A stretch of 64,000 bases of DNA from Zobellia uliginosa (GCF_900156625.1 NZ_FTOB01000001.1:930001-994000); one strand, 5' to 3'; positions 7,715 through 16,780 are shown, counted from the first letter of the stretch. Notes: generated by a model not told the origin, from the letters alone. Program-made: numbers and translations.

Positions 7715-9572
7715 ACTCGTTTATCTTGAATTCTTTGCCGCTATAAGGTTTGGCATATTCCTTTTCCAAAGTTTTCTCTAACATACGTTTTTCAAGGTCT
7801 TTTCTGGTGATTTCTCCCTTGATGTATTTTTCGATCATAAGCGAAGCTATGTGGCCCGCATACCTAGATCCGTAGTAGCCGTTTTCAATGTATACGGCAA
7901 TAGCTATCTTAGGGTCTTCTACTGGGGCGAAAGCAACAAATACCGAGTGGTCGGTAAGCTGTACGCGAACACTGTCTATTTTGGTGTAATTCTCTACCGT
8001 ACCGGTTTTACCGGCAATTTTGACGTCGGGAATCTGAAGCCATCGGGCCGTTCCCTTTTCGTAAACGTCGGCCATACCTTGAATGACCGGTTCAAAATGT
8101 TTTTTGTCGATCGTAGTATGTTTCGGCTCTACAAAATCGGGTATGCTAATGTCTTTTCCGTCAACTTTCTTTAAGATATGAGGGGTAAAATAGTGTCCGC
8201 GGTTGGCAATGGCCGCCGTCATATTGGCCAATTGTATGGGGGTCGCGGCTACCTCGCCTTGGCCTATGGAGTTGGATATGATATATGAAGATGACCATCG
8301 GTTGTCTCCGTACCATTTGTCGTAATACTCCTTGCTGGGGATCCTCCCTTTCTTTCCTGTCGGCAGATCATAGCCCAAGTATTGGCCGAGACCAAAACTC
8401 TTCATGTGCTTTTCCCAAACGTCCATACCGTCGTCAGTGGTCTCGAATTTGTCATATATCTTACGGAAGGTCGCGGCAAAATAGGCGTTACATGATTTGT
8501 AGATGCCGTCGTTCAGTTTGCGCAGGCCGCCTCCACAGTGGCATCCCCTTTTTTTCCTTCCAACATAAAAACCGTTGTAGCATTGCACCGTTGTGTTTGG
8601 GGTAATCACACCTTCCTGTAGTGCGACCAAGGCGTTTAGGGTCTTAAAAGGGGAACCGGGTGAACCTTCGGCCAAAATAGATCGGTCGAACAATGGTTTT
8701 GATATAGAATCGTAATGCAGTTTGCTGTAATTTTTTGAACGCTCCCTGCCTACCAATAGGGAAGGGTCGTAGGTGGGCCCTGATATCATGGCCAAAATCT
8801 CCCCGGAGGAAGGTTCTAAAGCGACAATGCCTCCACGCTTACCGTTCATGAGAAGTTCTCCGTATTCTTGAAGGGTTTTGTCTATGGTAATGTTTATTTC
8901 CAAGCCTTGTTCGGGAAGGGTATCCATTATTCCTCCTTTATACTTGCCTATATCGCGATTGTAGCGGTCTTTTTGAATGTACTGCACCCCTTTTCGACCA
9001 CGAAGGATGTCTTCGTATTGTTTTTCCACGCCGGTGCGCCCAGTGAGCTCACCCTGTACATAATACGGGTTTTTGGCCAGGTCACGATCGTTTACCTCAC
9101 TGATATATCCAAGTACATTGGCGGCACTCTTGGTATCGTAATAGCGCAATGAGCGTTTTTGAATATAGAATCCGCGATAGTGCCTCATTTTTTCTTGAAG
9201 CCTGGCGTAATCTTCTTTTGAAAGTTGGGGCACAAAAACTGAAGGCAACCTAGGGGAATAGACTCGTGCTTTGTGCAGTTCCTTTTTGAACTTGGCCTTG
9301 TCGATACCGAGCAAGCTGCAGAATTCAAGGGTGTCGAGTTCCCTTACTTCCCTGGGGATTACCATTACATCATAAGCTGGATCGTTACCTACAAGTAGCT
9401 TCCCGTTTCTATCGTAAATATAGCCGCGCTCAGGATAATCGTAGACCCTTTTTATGGCGGGGTCTTCCAATACCTGGTCGGGCGAGAAACTGAATATCTG
9501 TAGATAAGACAGTCTGCCGAGAAACGTAATGCCAATGATTACGATTATAGATGATAATAGCAACTTTTTCAT
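7704..9572 (-). CDS. mrdA: Penicillin-binding protein 2 (class B transpeptidase)
   Basis: Crosslinks peptidoglycan in the elongasome. The 622-residue protein has one N-terminal membrane anchor (about residues 5-22), a PBP dimer domain beginning near GYIYDRNGK, and a transpeptidase domain. The three catalytic motifs are present: SPFK (SxxK, about residue 305), SCN (SxN) and KTGT. Its size is usual for PBP2. It sits 46 bp downstream of mreD and overlaps rodA by 11 bp, matching the physical RodA-PBP2 pairing. Confidence 0.95.
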   Translation of the reverse strand: MKKLLLSSIIVIIGITFLGRLSYLQIFSFSPDQVLEDPAIKRVYDYPERGYIYDRNGKLLVGNDPAYDVMVIPREVRELDTLEFCSLLGIDKAKFKKELHKARVYSPRLPSVFVPQLSKEDYARLQEKMRHYRGFYIQKRSLRYYDTKSAANVLGYISEVNDRDLAKNPYYVQGELTGRTGVEKQYEDILRGRKGVQYIQKDRYNRDIGKYKGGIMDTLPEQGLEINITIDKTLQEYGELLMNGKRGGIVALEPSSGEILAMISGPTYDPSLLVGRERSKNYSKLHYDSISKPLFDRSILAEGSPGSPFKTLNALVALQEGVITPNTTVQCYNGFYVGRKKRGCHCGGGLRKLNDGIYKSCNAYFAATFRKIYDKFETTDDGMDVWEKHMKSFGLGQYLGYDLPTGKKGRIPSKEYYDKWYGDNRWSSSYIISNSIGQGEVAATPIQLANMTAAIANRGHYFTPHILKKVDGKDISIPDFVEPKHTTIDKKHFEPVIQGMADVYEKGTARWLQIPDVKIAGKTGTVENYTKIDSVRVQLTDHSVFVAFAPVEDPKIAIAVYIENGYYGSRYAGHIASLMIEKYIKGEITRKDLEKRMLEKTLEKEYAKPYSGKEFKINEYVW

Positions 9573-9618
9573 CTAAGATGAAATTTATGATTTAAGAAGT
9601 TCAAATTAGCGATTTGAT

Positions 9619-10128
9619 CTATTCTTTCCTTACACTAAAAAGTGAGCCAAAAAGCAAACAAAGAATTAAGGTTCCGGTACCTGTAGCCAATACTTTCTTC
9701 AAAATTAAGAGGAAATTGTCCAAACTAAAAATTTCCAACGTAAAGAAAACAAAGTGATGTACTATAATCAATAACGCTAAAAACGTAATTTGTTGTACCC
9801 TAGTGGTATTACTTAGTTTAAAACTTTGAAATTCAAAATTTACCCCAAAGACAAAACGCATAATGGCCGGCCTCATATAGGCGATTGTAATGGTCGATGC
9901 GGCGTGAATGGCCATGGTATCGGAAAAGAAATCTATGGCTATACCGAGTAAGAAACCGAGTCCGATAAAGGCGGCCCTGTTTTCTTTAATAGGGTACCAA
10001 TAAAGAAACAGTATGTACACCATGGGGTTGATAAACCCGAAAAAATTCAGCTTGTTGAACACCAGCACCTGAACGAGCACCAGAAGCAGAAAACGAACGA
10101 CATTTAAAAAATAGTAATTACTGACCAT
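9619..10128 (-). CDS. mreD: Rod shape-determining protein MreD
   Basis: A 169-residue inner-membrane protein with about five hydrophobic segments and the NPMVYILFLYW pattern seen in MreD of Bacteroidetes. MreD is part of the elongasome with MreB, MreC, RodA and PBP2. The assignment rests on membrane topology, size and its place between mreC and mrdA. The start overlaps the mreC 3' end by 11 bp. Confidence 0.88.
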   Translation of the reverse strand: MVSNYYFLNVVRFLLLVLVQVLVFNKLNFFGFINPMVYILFLYWYPIKENRAAFIGLGFLLGIAIDFFSDTMAIHAASTITIAYMRPAIMRFVFGVNFEFQSFKLSNTTRVQQITFLALLIIVHHFVFFTLEIFSLDNFLLILKKVLATGTGTLILCLLFGSLFSVRKE

Positions 10129-10939
10129 TAGTCTCCGTTTGTTTTTCGAGTTCTAAAATTTCTTCGCGATAGGTGTTTTTTACAATGTAGACATTTTTGA
10201 TATTGGTCATATCGTTAAATAAGGCCACGTCTATATTGTAAAAACTTTTAGAGGTGTTGAGGTCAAACTTTCGTATGGTCCCTATAGGTATGCCTTCGGG
10301 GAAAATACTGCTCATTCCGCCCGTAACAATGGTATCGCCGATCGTAAGTGGGACCAATCGGGGAATGTCGACCAATTGCACTATGTTGTATTGCTTCATG
10401 TTCCAGACCAAGGAGCCGAAATGGTCGGTGTTCTTGATCTTGGCGTTGATGTTCGATTTCTCGTTCAGGATAGATTGTACGGTAGAGAAATTGTTGGAGG
10501 TGTTCTCTATGATGCCTAAAATACCCTTGCTGGTAATTACCCCCATATCGGGTTGAACACTATCTTTTCGGCCCTTGTCTATGGTGATGTAATTGCGTGG
10601 GTCGGCAAAGCTGTTTTTTATGACCTTGGCGGTAGTGATGGTATAGGTTTGTTGAACCGAATCAAGCACGGTCGTATCGATTTGCGTTCTGTTGAACAGC
10701 AATTTTCGGAGATAGGTGTTCTCCTCCATGAGTTTTTGGTTCTCTTGGTCAAGGCCGAAATAGGTAGAAACGTTATTGGATGTTCTTAAGATGTTTCCGG
10801 TAACCCAGTTTGATGAATTAAAGAACCGCGATTGGTGGTACGAATGTGACTGAATAGTGAAACCCAAAGAAACAATCATCAAAAAGACATAAAGAAGGAA
10901 ATTCTTATATCGAATGATAAAATTGATGATCTGCTGCAT
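10118..10939 (-). CDS. mreC: Rod shape-determining protein MreC
   Basis: A 273-residue bitopic protein: one membrane segment (about residues 12-30), a coiled-coil stretch (about 60-85) and a periplasmic beta-rich MreC domain with the GVITSKGILGII and SIFPEGIPIGTI motifs. It scaffolds PBP2 and links it to cytoplasmic MreB. The gene follows mreB by 86 bp and overlaps mreD by 11 bp. Confidence 0.93.
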   Translation of the reverse strand: MQQIINFIIRYKNFLLYVFLMIVSLGFTIQSHSYHQSRFFNSSNWVTGNILRTSNNVSTYFGLDQENQKLMEENTYLRKLLFNRTQIDTTVLDSVQQTYTITTAKVIKNSFADPRNYITIDKGRKDSVQPDMGVITSKGILGIIENTSNNFSTVQSILNEKSNINAKIKNTDHFGSLVWNMKQYNIVQLVDIPRLVPLTIGDTIVTGGMSSIFPEGIPIGTIRKFDLNTSKSFYNIDVALFNDMTNIKNVYIVKNTYREEILELEKQTETNGQ

Positions 10940-11025
10940 TCACTTGTTGTTTGGTGAAAACTGCGAAGCAATTCCGAATGGCAATAAAATTAAAACCCTT
11001 GAAATCGCCCCGAAATCTTTAGGTT

Positions 11026-12054
11026 TTATTTGATAAGGATGCTTTTGTAACGCTCTAAGTTCTTGAGTGCAATACCTGTTCCCCTAACTACGGCCCGTAG
11101 GGGGCCTTCCGCAATGTATACGGGTAAATCCGTTTTTTGCGATAACCTTCTGTCAAGTCCGCGTAACATAGAACCACCACCGGCGAGATAGATACCGGTA
11201 TTGTAAATATCGGCAGCTAATTCTGGGGGGGTCTGCGAAAGCGTTTCCATTACCGCATCTTCTACACGAAGAATCGATTTGTCCAAAGCCTTGGCGATCT
11301 CACGGTATGAAATCTGAACTTGTTTAGGTTTACCGGTCAATAGATCTCGACCTTGTACGGATTTTTCGTCCGGAGGGGTCTGGAGGTCTTCGGTAGCCGA
11401 ACCTATTTCGATTTTTATATTTTCTGCGGTAGCCTCACCCACATAAAGGTTGTGTTGGGTACGCATGTAGTATATAATATCATTGGTGAAAACATCACCT
11501 GCAATCTTTACTGATTTGTCGCAAACAATACCACCTAAGGCAATTACGGCAATCTCGGTAGTACCGCCCCCTATATCGACGATCATGTTCCCTTTGGGCT
11601 GCATAATGTCAAGGCCGATACCGATGGCGGCCGCCATCGGTTCGTGAATCAAATAGACTTCTTTGCCGTTCACACGTTCGGAAGATTCCTTAACTGCACG
11701 CATTTCTACCTCTGTAATGCCCGAAGGAATACAGATGACCATGCGCAAGGCCGGTGGAAACCACTTTTTCTTTAGGGCAGGTATGTTTTTGATAAACATA
11801 TTGATCATCTTTTCAGATGCATCAAAATCTGCGATAACCCCATCTTTTAGCGGACGGATCGTCTTAATGTTTTCGTGGGTCTTGCCCTGCATCATATTCG
11901 CCTCTTTCCCTACGGCAATAATTTTGCCTGATATTCGGTCGCGGGCGACAATGGACGGACTGTCAACAACTACTTTGTCCATGTGAATGATTAGGGTGTT
12001 CGCCGTACCTAAATCGATGGCGATTTCCTCTGTCAAGAAATCAAAAAATCCCAT
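11026..12054 (-). CDS. mreB: Rod shape-determining actin homologue MreB
   Basis: The 342-residue cytoplasmic ATPase of the actin fold that directs wall synthesis. Visible motifs are the N-terminal phosphate-1 loop IDLGTANTLI, the phosphate-2 loop DIGGGTTEIAVI, the adenosine loop YLAGGGSMLRGL and the HEPMAAAIG stretch. Length is as expected. It is the first gene of the shape operon, 67 bp after purH on the same strand, and may be cotranscribed with it. Confidence 0.97.
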   Translation of the reverse strand: MGFFDFLTEEIAIDLGTANTLIIHMDKVVVDSPSIVARDRISGKIIAVGKEANMMQGKTHENIKTIRPLKDGVIADFDASEKMINMFIKNIPALKKKWFPPALRMVICIPSGITEVEMRAVKESSERVNGKEVYLIHEPMAAAIGIGLDIMQPKGNMIVDIGGGTTEIAVIALGGIVCDKSVKIAGDVFTNDIIYYMRTQHNLYVGEATAENIKIEIGSATEDLQTPPDEKSVQGRDLLTGKPKQVQISYREIAKALDKSILRVEDAVMETLSQTPPELAADIYNTGIYLAGGGSMLRGLDRRLSQKTDLPVYIAEGPLRAVVRGTGIALKNLERYKSILIK

Positions 12055-12121
12055 TTGTAATCTTCTTTGGTTATGTTACTAGCTTGATAAGGGGTGTATT
12101 TCATCGGTAAAAGTAGTGAAA

Positions 12122-13651
12122 TTAATGCTTGAAATGACGTGTTCCCGTCATTACCATAGATACATTGTTTTCATTACAATAATCGATACTTAATTGGTCT
12201 TTTATAGACCCGCCCGGCTGTATAACGCTAGAAATACCACTTTTATTGGCTATTTCTACACAATCTGGGAAAGGAAAGAACGCATCGCTCGCCATTACGG
12301 CTCCTTCAAGGTCGAAATTAAATGTTTTTGCCTTGTGAATCGCTTGGTTTAAGGCATCTACGCGAGAGGTCTGTCCGGTTCCGCTAGCACATAATTGTTT
12401 ATTTTTTGCAAGCACTATGGTGTTCGATTTGGTGTGTTTGCACAATTTTGAAGCAAAAAGAAGATCTTCCAATTCGCGTTCCGATGGTTTTGAGTCGGTT
12501 ACGTACTGTAATTCGTCAAGGGTGTCGGTTCTGTAATCTTTGTCTTGGACCAAATATCCGTTAAGGCATGTCCTGACCAAAGTCTCTGGCAAGGCCACGT
12601 CGTTTTGAATCAGAATGATCCTGTTCTTTTTACCTTTTAATATTTCAAGGGCTTCGGCCGAATAGCTCGGTGCGATGACCACTTCGCAGAATAGGCTGTG
12701 GATTTCTTCGGCCGTAGCTTTGTCGATTTCTACATTGCTGATCAAGATGCCGCCAAAAGCCGATACCGGGTCACCGGCCAAGGCATCTACATAGGCTTGG
12801 TGAATGGTTTCGCGCTGGGCAAGGCCACAAGCGTTGTTGTGTTTTAAAATGGCAAAGGTAGGGGCGTCGTTCTTGAATTCGCCCATAAGGTTGACGGCTG
12901 CATCAACATCCAAGAGGTTGTTGTACGAAAGTTCCTTTCCGTGCAATTTGTCGAACATAGAGTCGAAATCGCCAAAGAAAAACCCTTTTTGGTGGGGATT
13001 TTCCCCATAACGCAATACCTGGCCTTTAGATTCGCTTATTTTGAGTGTGGCTTCTTGCTGCTCGCCGTTAAAGTAATTGTAAATGGCGGTATCGTAGTGC
13101 GAGGAAACATTGAACGACTTGGCTGCAAATCGTTTGCGGTCTTCAAGACTGGTACTTCCGTTGCCGTTCGAGATGACCTCAAGGAAGTCTGAATAGTCTT
13201 CCATTGAAGAAACGCAGAGTACGTCTTTGAAGTTTTTGGCGGCTGCACGGATAAGCGAAATGCCACCTATGTCGATTTTTTCAATAATATCTTGTTCCGA
13301 AGCACCACTGGCAACGGTTTTTTCAAAAGGATAGAGGTCTACGATAACGATATCGATCTGGGGTATTTCAAACTCTTCCAACTGGGCAACATCACTTTCG
13401 TTGTCTTGTCGGTTCAAGATTCCCCCAAAAACTTTGGGGTGTAATGTTTTTACCCTACCCCCTAAAATGGAAGGGTAACTGGTTACATCTTCAACGGGTA
13501 TTACATCAACGCCAAGCTCTTTTATAAATTTTTCCGTTCCCCCGGTGGAGTATATCGTGATGCCGAGTTCTTGAAATTTTTTGATAATCGGTTCCAATCC
13601 ATCTTTATGGAATACGGAAATAAGTGCGGAAGAAGCTTTTTTGATGCTCAT
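12122..13651 (-). CDS. purH: Bifunctional AICAR formyltransferase/IMP cyclohydrolase
   Basis: Catalyses the last two steps of de novo IMP synthesis. The 509-residue protein has the N-terminal IMP cyclohydrolase domain (STGGTEKFI, GGRVKTLHPKVFGG) and the C-terminal AICAR transformylase domain (LRYGENPHQ, LKHNNACG, ASDAFFPFPD and the C-terminal TGTRHFKH). Both domains are complete. A TACTTTTG promoter element lies 35 nt upstream of the ATG. Its position ahead of mreB is common in flavobacteria as far as I recall. Confidence 0.97.
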   Translation of the reverse strand: MSIKKASSALISVFHKDGLEPIIKKFQELGITIYSTGGTEKFIKELGVDVIPVEDVTSYPSILGGRVKTLHPKVFGGILNRQDNESDVAQLEEFEIPQIDIVIVDLYPFEKTVASGASEQDIIEKIDIGGISLIRAAAKNFKDVLCVSSMEDYSDFLEVISNGNGSTSLEDRKRFAAKSFNVSSHYDTAIYNYFNGEQQEATLKISESKGQVLRYGENPHQKGFFFGDFDSMFDKLHGKELSYNNLLDVDAAVNLMGEFKNDAPTFAILKHNNACGLAQRETIHQAYVDALAGDPVSAFGGILISNVEIDKATAEEIHSLFCEVVIAPSYSAEALEILKGKKNRIILIQNDVALPETLVRTCLNGYLVQDKDYRTDTLDELQYVTDSKPSERELEDLLFASKLCKHTKSNTIVLAKNKQLCASGTGQTSRVDALNQAIHKAKTFNFDLEGAVMASDAFFPFPDCVEIANKSGISSVIQPGGSIKDQLSIDYCNENNVSMVMTGTRHFKH

Positions 13652-13686
13652 TTTGATAGGATGTTGTTACTTGGTTAAAAGACACG

Positions 13687-13694
13687 CAAAAGTA
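13687..13694 (-). promoter_or_regulatory. Putative -7 element (TACTTTTG) of purH
   Basis: An exact match to TAnnTTTG on the minus strand, 35 nt upstream of the purH ATG. No good -33 TTG is seen at 17-23 bp spacing. Confidence 0.45.
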
Positions 13695-13824
13695 ATTTTT
13701 TTGAAAGAAAAAACAGGCGAGGTTATCAACAAAACTTCTAAAGTTTTGAACCGATAAGGCCGAAATTACGGGGTCTTTAGGCCCAATTGGGGGAATTTGT
13801 CCAAAAAGAGCTCGCTCAACAGGC

Positions 13825-14283
13825 CTAGAAAGTGTAGATTTTGGCTACTTCGGCATTGATGAATTCTAGAAAACGCTCGTCTTCTTCCGTAAATGGGTCG
13901 GGGGTGTTCGAGTCGATGTCGATCTGCCCCACATTCGCTCCGTCAATGAACAAGGGGACGACAATCTCTGCCTTTACCGTAATGCTGCAGGCTATATAAT
14001 TGTCTTGGGCCTGTACGTCCGGAACCACGAAATTCTGATTAGATACGGCTACCTGTCCGCAAATTCCCTTGCCGAAAGGTATGATGGTATGATCTGTAGG
14101 TGCACCGGCATAGGGGCCGAGTTTCAGTTCTTCCTTGTCGCCGTTCTTAAAGTAGAATCCTACCCAATCATAGTGGGGTACGGTTTCCCTTAATAGCTCG
14201 CAAAGCTCTTGAAGGCGTTGGTCTACGGTTATATCGGTGGTGTTGAGGATGGCGCTGGCCTTGGTGCGTAATTCGTTGAACAT
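13825..14283 (-). CDS. GAF-domain protein, free methionine-(R)-sulfoxide reductase type
   Basis: A single GAF domain of 152 residues closely resembling fRMsr (E. coli YebR/MsrC), which reduces free methionine-R-sulfoxide. Diagnostic stretches are YDWVGFYF, FGKGICGQ, VPDV, IACS and EIVVPLF. Of the three family cysteines, the one in GICG (about residue 75) and the one in IACS (about residue 99) are present. The first (PxAC in E. coli) is replaced by GAPT. The catalytic pair therefore seems to be intact with one cysteine missing. Its function fits the msrA-msrB group 9 kb away. An exact TATTTTTG promoter element lies 14 nt upstream. Confidence 0.85.
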   Translation of the reverse strand: MFNELRTKASAILNTTDITVDQRLQELCELLRETVPHYDWVGFYFKNGDKEELKLGPYAGAPTDHTIIPFGKGICGQVAVSNQNFVVPDVQAQDNYIACSITVKAEIVVPLFIDGANVGQIDIDSNTPDPFTEEDERFLEFINAEVAKIYTF

Positions 14284-14297
14284 GCTATTTTTTTGTG

Positions 14298-14305
14298 CAA
14301 AAATA
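14298..14305 (-). promoter_or_regulatory. Putative -7 element (TATTTTTG) of the fRMsr-like gene
   Basis: An exact TAnnTTTG match on the minus strand, 14 nt from the ATG at 14283, implying a 5' leader of under 10 nt. It lies directly downstream of the preceding terminator, as expected for a separate transcription unit. The -33 element is weak. Confidence 0.45.
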
Positions 14306-14336
14306 AGCTTTTGGAAACAAAACTATGGGAAACAAA

Positions 14337-14368
14337 AAAAGGGATGTCGAATCAACGACATCCCTTTT
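14337..14368 (-). terminator. Intrinsic terminator of the 14387-15463 lipoprotein gene
   Basis: A perfect stem AAAAGGGATGTCG / CGACATCCCTTTT (13 bp) with a 5-6 nt loop. On the minus strand it is followed by seven T. It lies 19 bp past the lipoprotein stop codon. Confidence 0.85.
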
Positions 14369-14386
14369 CAATTGCTTTTAAAAATA

Positions 14387-15463
14387 TTAAGGTTGGATCT
14401 TCACGTCAAAGACAATGTAGTCTTTAATGCCGTATCCGGCCTTGATCTCTGTAATTTTAATAAGGCCTTTTTTGTTGTATTCATCAACAAATTCGATAAC
14501 ATCTCCAACATTAAGGTTGGTTGTCTTTTCAAAATTAGGTTTGCTAATATTGTTTAAGTCTCCCGAAAGGGTAATGGCGTCAAAATCGGCCGCAGTTTTG
14601 CTAGAGAGTTCCAAGTAAAAATTATTCAGCGTTTCCGTTGCGGCGTTTTCTTCCGTTGCATCGGCTTCAAGTCCTTCAACGTCAAATGGGAATACATCGT
14701 TATACGTGGCGGTAGAGGCAAATGAGGCTTTGTCGTTGGCCGAATCCCCTGAGGCGCCATAGTAGTATCCGAAATCCCAAAAAGCTCTATATTCAGGTCC
14801 TTTGTCTATTCGGTATGCGGAACCGTTTAGAAGGGAGAAGAATGTTTCGGTAGAACCATCTTCAGCTGGGGCATATAGCTTGATATCTGTAAATTCACGT
14901 ACGTTAGCGGTAGGGTTGGTTCCGTTACCGACTTTAACGGTAATCGTTCCTACGCCTAGGGCTTTTCTTTTGGTAGGATCCCTAAAATCCCCTTTTCCCG
15001 TTGTGGTCCAGAATTGGTAAACGATTTCCCCGTTGTCAATATCGGGCACAGGAAGTTCAAAAGTAAAGTCAATGGCTTTTTGGGTATCTCCATCCAAATC
15101 TACCGAACCATCGCCTTTAAGGGCTTTTTTAAGGTCTTTACCTTCAATGTTGAAGTTGTTGAAAGGCATCTCTCCGCTACCGGAGATGTTTTGCGTGATG
15201 TATAATCTCTTCTGGTTTTTGGTAGACGTGTAAATGATGCGCCCAGGTACGGTCGTACCTACTTCGCCAGATGCTTCGGCGACCAAAATATCATTGGAGC
15301 CGTCGTTTTCGTTAATGACTAGGGTGGCTATTGTGGATTCATCCCCGGTATCTATTGGGGAGTCGAAAACAGAGCCTTCATCCGTGCTACAGCTTGTTGC
15401 TAGAAAGGCTAATGCAAATACTGCAAATCCTGATTTTACGACTGATCTTAATTTTTTTTTCAT
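14387..15463 (-). CDS. Unrecognised secreted lipoprotein
   Basis: I do not recognise the family. The 358-residue product begins with a basic stretch, a hydrophobic segment and a lipobox (LATSC, Cys about residue 25), followed by an acidic Ser/Asp-rich linker, so it should be exported and lipidated. The mature part is beta-rich, with repeated Asp/Thr/Gly turns and a C-terminal segment NVGDVIEFVDEYNKKGLIKI that suggests a small beta-barrel-like or Ig-like end domain. Only the signal-peptide cysteine is present. The gene is monocistronic with its own terminator, and divergent from the copper block. It could be a surface adhesin or substrate-binding protein, but there is no direct evidence. Confidence 0.75.
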   Translation of the reverse strand: MKKKLRSVVKSGFAVFALAFLATSCSTDEGSVFDSPIDTGDESTIATLVINENDGSNDILVAEASGEVGTTVPGRIIYTSTKNQKRLYITQNISGSGEMPFNNFNIEGKDLKKALKGDGSVDLDGDTQKAIDFTFELPVPDIDNGEIVYQFWTTTGKGDFRDPTKRKALGVGTITVKVGNGTNPTANVREFTDIKLYAPAEDGSTETFFSLLNGSAYRIDKGPEYRAFWDFGYYYGASGDSANDKASFASTATYNDVFPFDVEGLEADATEENAATETLNNFYLELSSKTAADFDAITLSGDLNNISKPNFEKTTNLNVGDVIEFVDEYNKKGLIKITEIKAGYGIKDYIVFDVKIQP

Positions 15464-15689
15464 TTGTACTGCTTTATTTTTTTAATACTAATTGTTCGGG
15501 GAGAATGTTTAATCCGTCATGCCATAACTCAAAAAACGGACTATAAGTATGTCAAGTGGTAAAAAAAATACGATGAGAGGCTATCTTTTACGGCAATAAT
15601 CAAATGTGTATGTCGTAGGATAGAGGTCGTGAAATCTCTAAATTTTAGTTAAAGCGAGCTGTTTGGGCCGGGCTAGGTCGTTTATTTCA

Positions 15690-15697
15690 TAAATTTG
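15690..15697 (+). promoter_or_regulatory. Putative -7 element (TAAATTTG) 5 nt before the HYC_CC_PP ATG
   Basis: An exact TAnnTTTG match. TTTG at 15662-15665 could serve as -33, with a slightly long 24-bp spacer. The ATG at 15703 follows after 5 nt, so the transcript would be leaderless or nearly so. Confidence 0.45.
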
Positions 15698-15702
15698 CGT
15701 TA

Positions 15703-16116
15703 ATGAAAGAAAAACTACATCGTTGTCTTTCTTGCCTTATGGCAATTGTACTCTTGCTTTCTACCACTTCGTTCAAGGTAGAGAAGCACTATTGTATGGG
15801 GCATTTGGTAGATGTTGCTTTTTTTGTCGATGCCCAAGATTGCGGTATGGACATGCCTTTGGGTGATGATATGTCCGCATCTGTTGAAAAATCGTCATGC
15901 TGTGCCAGCGAAGTAATCGCCATGGAAGGGCAGAACGATGTAAAACCTTCTTTTAACGACTTCCAGCTTGACCAAAAAATGTTTTTGGTCGCTTATACAT
16001 ATGCTTATATTGGTTTGTTTGAACCTTTGGCAAAAAGGAAGCAGACGTACGCACAATATCATCCTCCTAAAATCGTCGAGAACATCCAGTTGCTCGACCA
16101 GGTTTTTCTGATCTGA
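15703..16116 (+). CDS. HYC_CC_PP family protein, probably copper-linked
   Basis: A 137-residue exported protein with an N-terminal signal segment (about residues 8-22). It has the three motifs that name this Bacteroidetes family: HYC (KHYCMG, about residues 29-34), CC (SSCCAS, about 65-70) and PP (YHPPKI, near the end). The His, Cys and Met residues (HYCMGH, CGMDM, CC) are soft-metal ligands. It opens a block with an HMA-AraC regulator, CopA, a TonB receptor and an HMA protein, so a periplasmic copper-binding role is a reasonable inference. The biochemical function of the family is not established to my knowledge. Confidence 0.85.
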   Translation: MKEKLHRCLSCLMAIVLLLSTTSFKVEKHYCMGHLVDVAFFVDAQDCGMDMPLGDDMSASVEKSSCCASEVIAMEGQNDVKPSFNDFQLDQKMFLVAYTYAYIGLFEPLAKRKQTYAQYHPPKIVENIQLLDQVFLI

Positions 16117-16146
16117 TTTATTTTTAGTTTCCTTTCCAACCTATTC

Positions 16147-16198
16147 TTGAAGTAAGTGCGGCCAAGCTGCCTATGTACTTCAAATTGTTTTGAATTTG
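16147..16198 (+). promoter_or_regulatory. Overlapping inverted repeats upstream of the HMA-AraC gene
   Basis: TTGAAGTA (16147-16154) and TACTTCAA (16176-16183) form a perfect 8-bp inverted repeat around a GC-rich core that can also pair (GCGGC / GCTGC with one G-U). The right arm shares bases with a second stem, TTCAAA / TTTGAA (about 16180-16195), so the two stems exclude each other. The structure ends about 16 nt before the regulator ATG at 16214. It could be an operator or an RNA switch. Confidence 0.4.
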
Positions 16199-16213
16199 CT
16201 AAAAAAAGTTCTG

Positions 16214-16780
16214 ATGAAAACAGTTTTTCATATAAAAAATATGGTCTGCGATCGGTGTAAAATGATTGTTTCGCAGTCGTTTGAGGCCTTGGGCGCAACA
16301 CTTCTTGATGTGGAGCTGGGTGTGGTTACCATTGCTTCCGACAAGGTTTTGGATCACCGGCGACTTGGTCAGGTCTTGGAGGGTAAGGGCTTTGAATTGA
16401 TGTCCGATAAAACCGATATTATAATCGAGCAGGTCAAGGCCGCACTTATCGATTTTGTCGACTCCGAAAAGTCGGGCGACGAGATCAATGTTTCCGTTTT
16501 CCTGTCGGGGAAAATCAACCGCGAATATTCTTATGTAAGCAAGCTTTTTAGTAGAAGGGAAGGCATTTCCATAGAAAAATATGTCATTAACCTAAAAACG
16601 GAAAAGGCCAAGGAACTGATCCAGATGAAGGGATTGAACTTTTCTGAAATAGCCTATGCCCTAGGTTATAAAAGTAGCAGCCATTTGGCCCGACAGTTTA
16701 AATCGGTTACAGGGTATTCAATGACGGAATACAGGAACATGGGGAATTGGGAGCGCAAATCCCTTGACCAAATTGTATAA
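16214..16780 (+). CDS. HMA-domain/AraC-type HTH fusion regulator (candidate copper sensor)
   Basis: A 188-residue protein in two parts. Residues 1 to about 66 have the beta-alpha-beta-beta-alpha-beta pattern of a heavy-metal-associated (HMA/CopZ-like) domain with a CxxC metal site (MVCDRCK, Cys 12 and 15). Residues about 95-180 are an AraC-type DNA-binding domain with two helix-turn-helix units (NFSEIAYALGYKSSSHLARQFK and the motif before it). I choose the ATG at 16214 so that the HMA strand starts at residue 2; the frame extends 8 codons upstream to another ATG. Lying between HYC_CC_PP and copA, it most likely senses Cu(I) through CDRC and activates copA. AraC HTH proteins are known regulators; direct metal sensing by an attached HMA domain is inference. 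Confidence 0.82.
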   Translation: MKTVFHIKNMVCDRCKMIVSQSFEALGATLLDVELGVVTIASDKVLDHRRLGQVLEGKGFELMSDKTDIIIEQVKAALIDFVDSEKSGDEINVSVFLSGKINREYSYVSKLFSRREGISIEKYVINLKTEKAKELIQMKGLNFSEIAYALGYKSSSHLARQFKSVTGYSMTEYRNMGNWERKSLDQIV

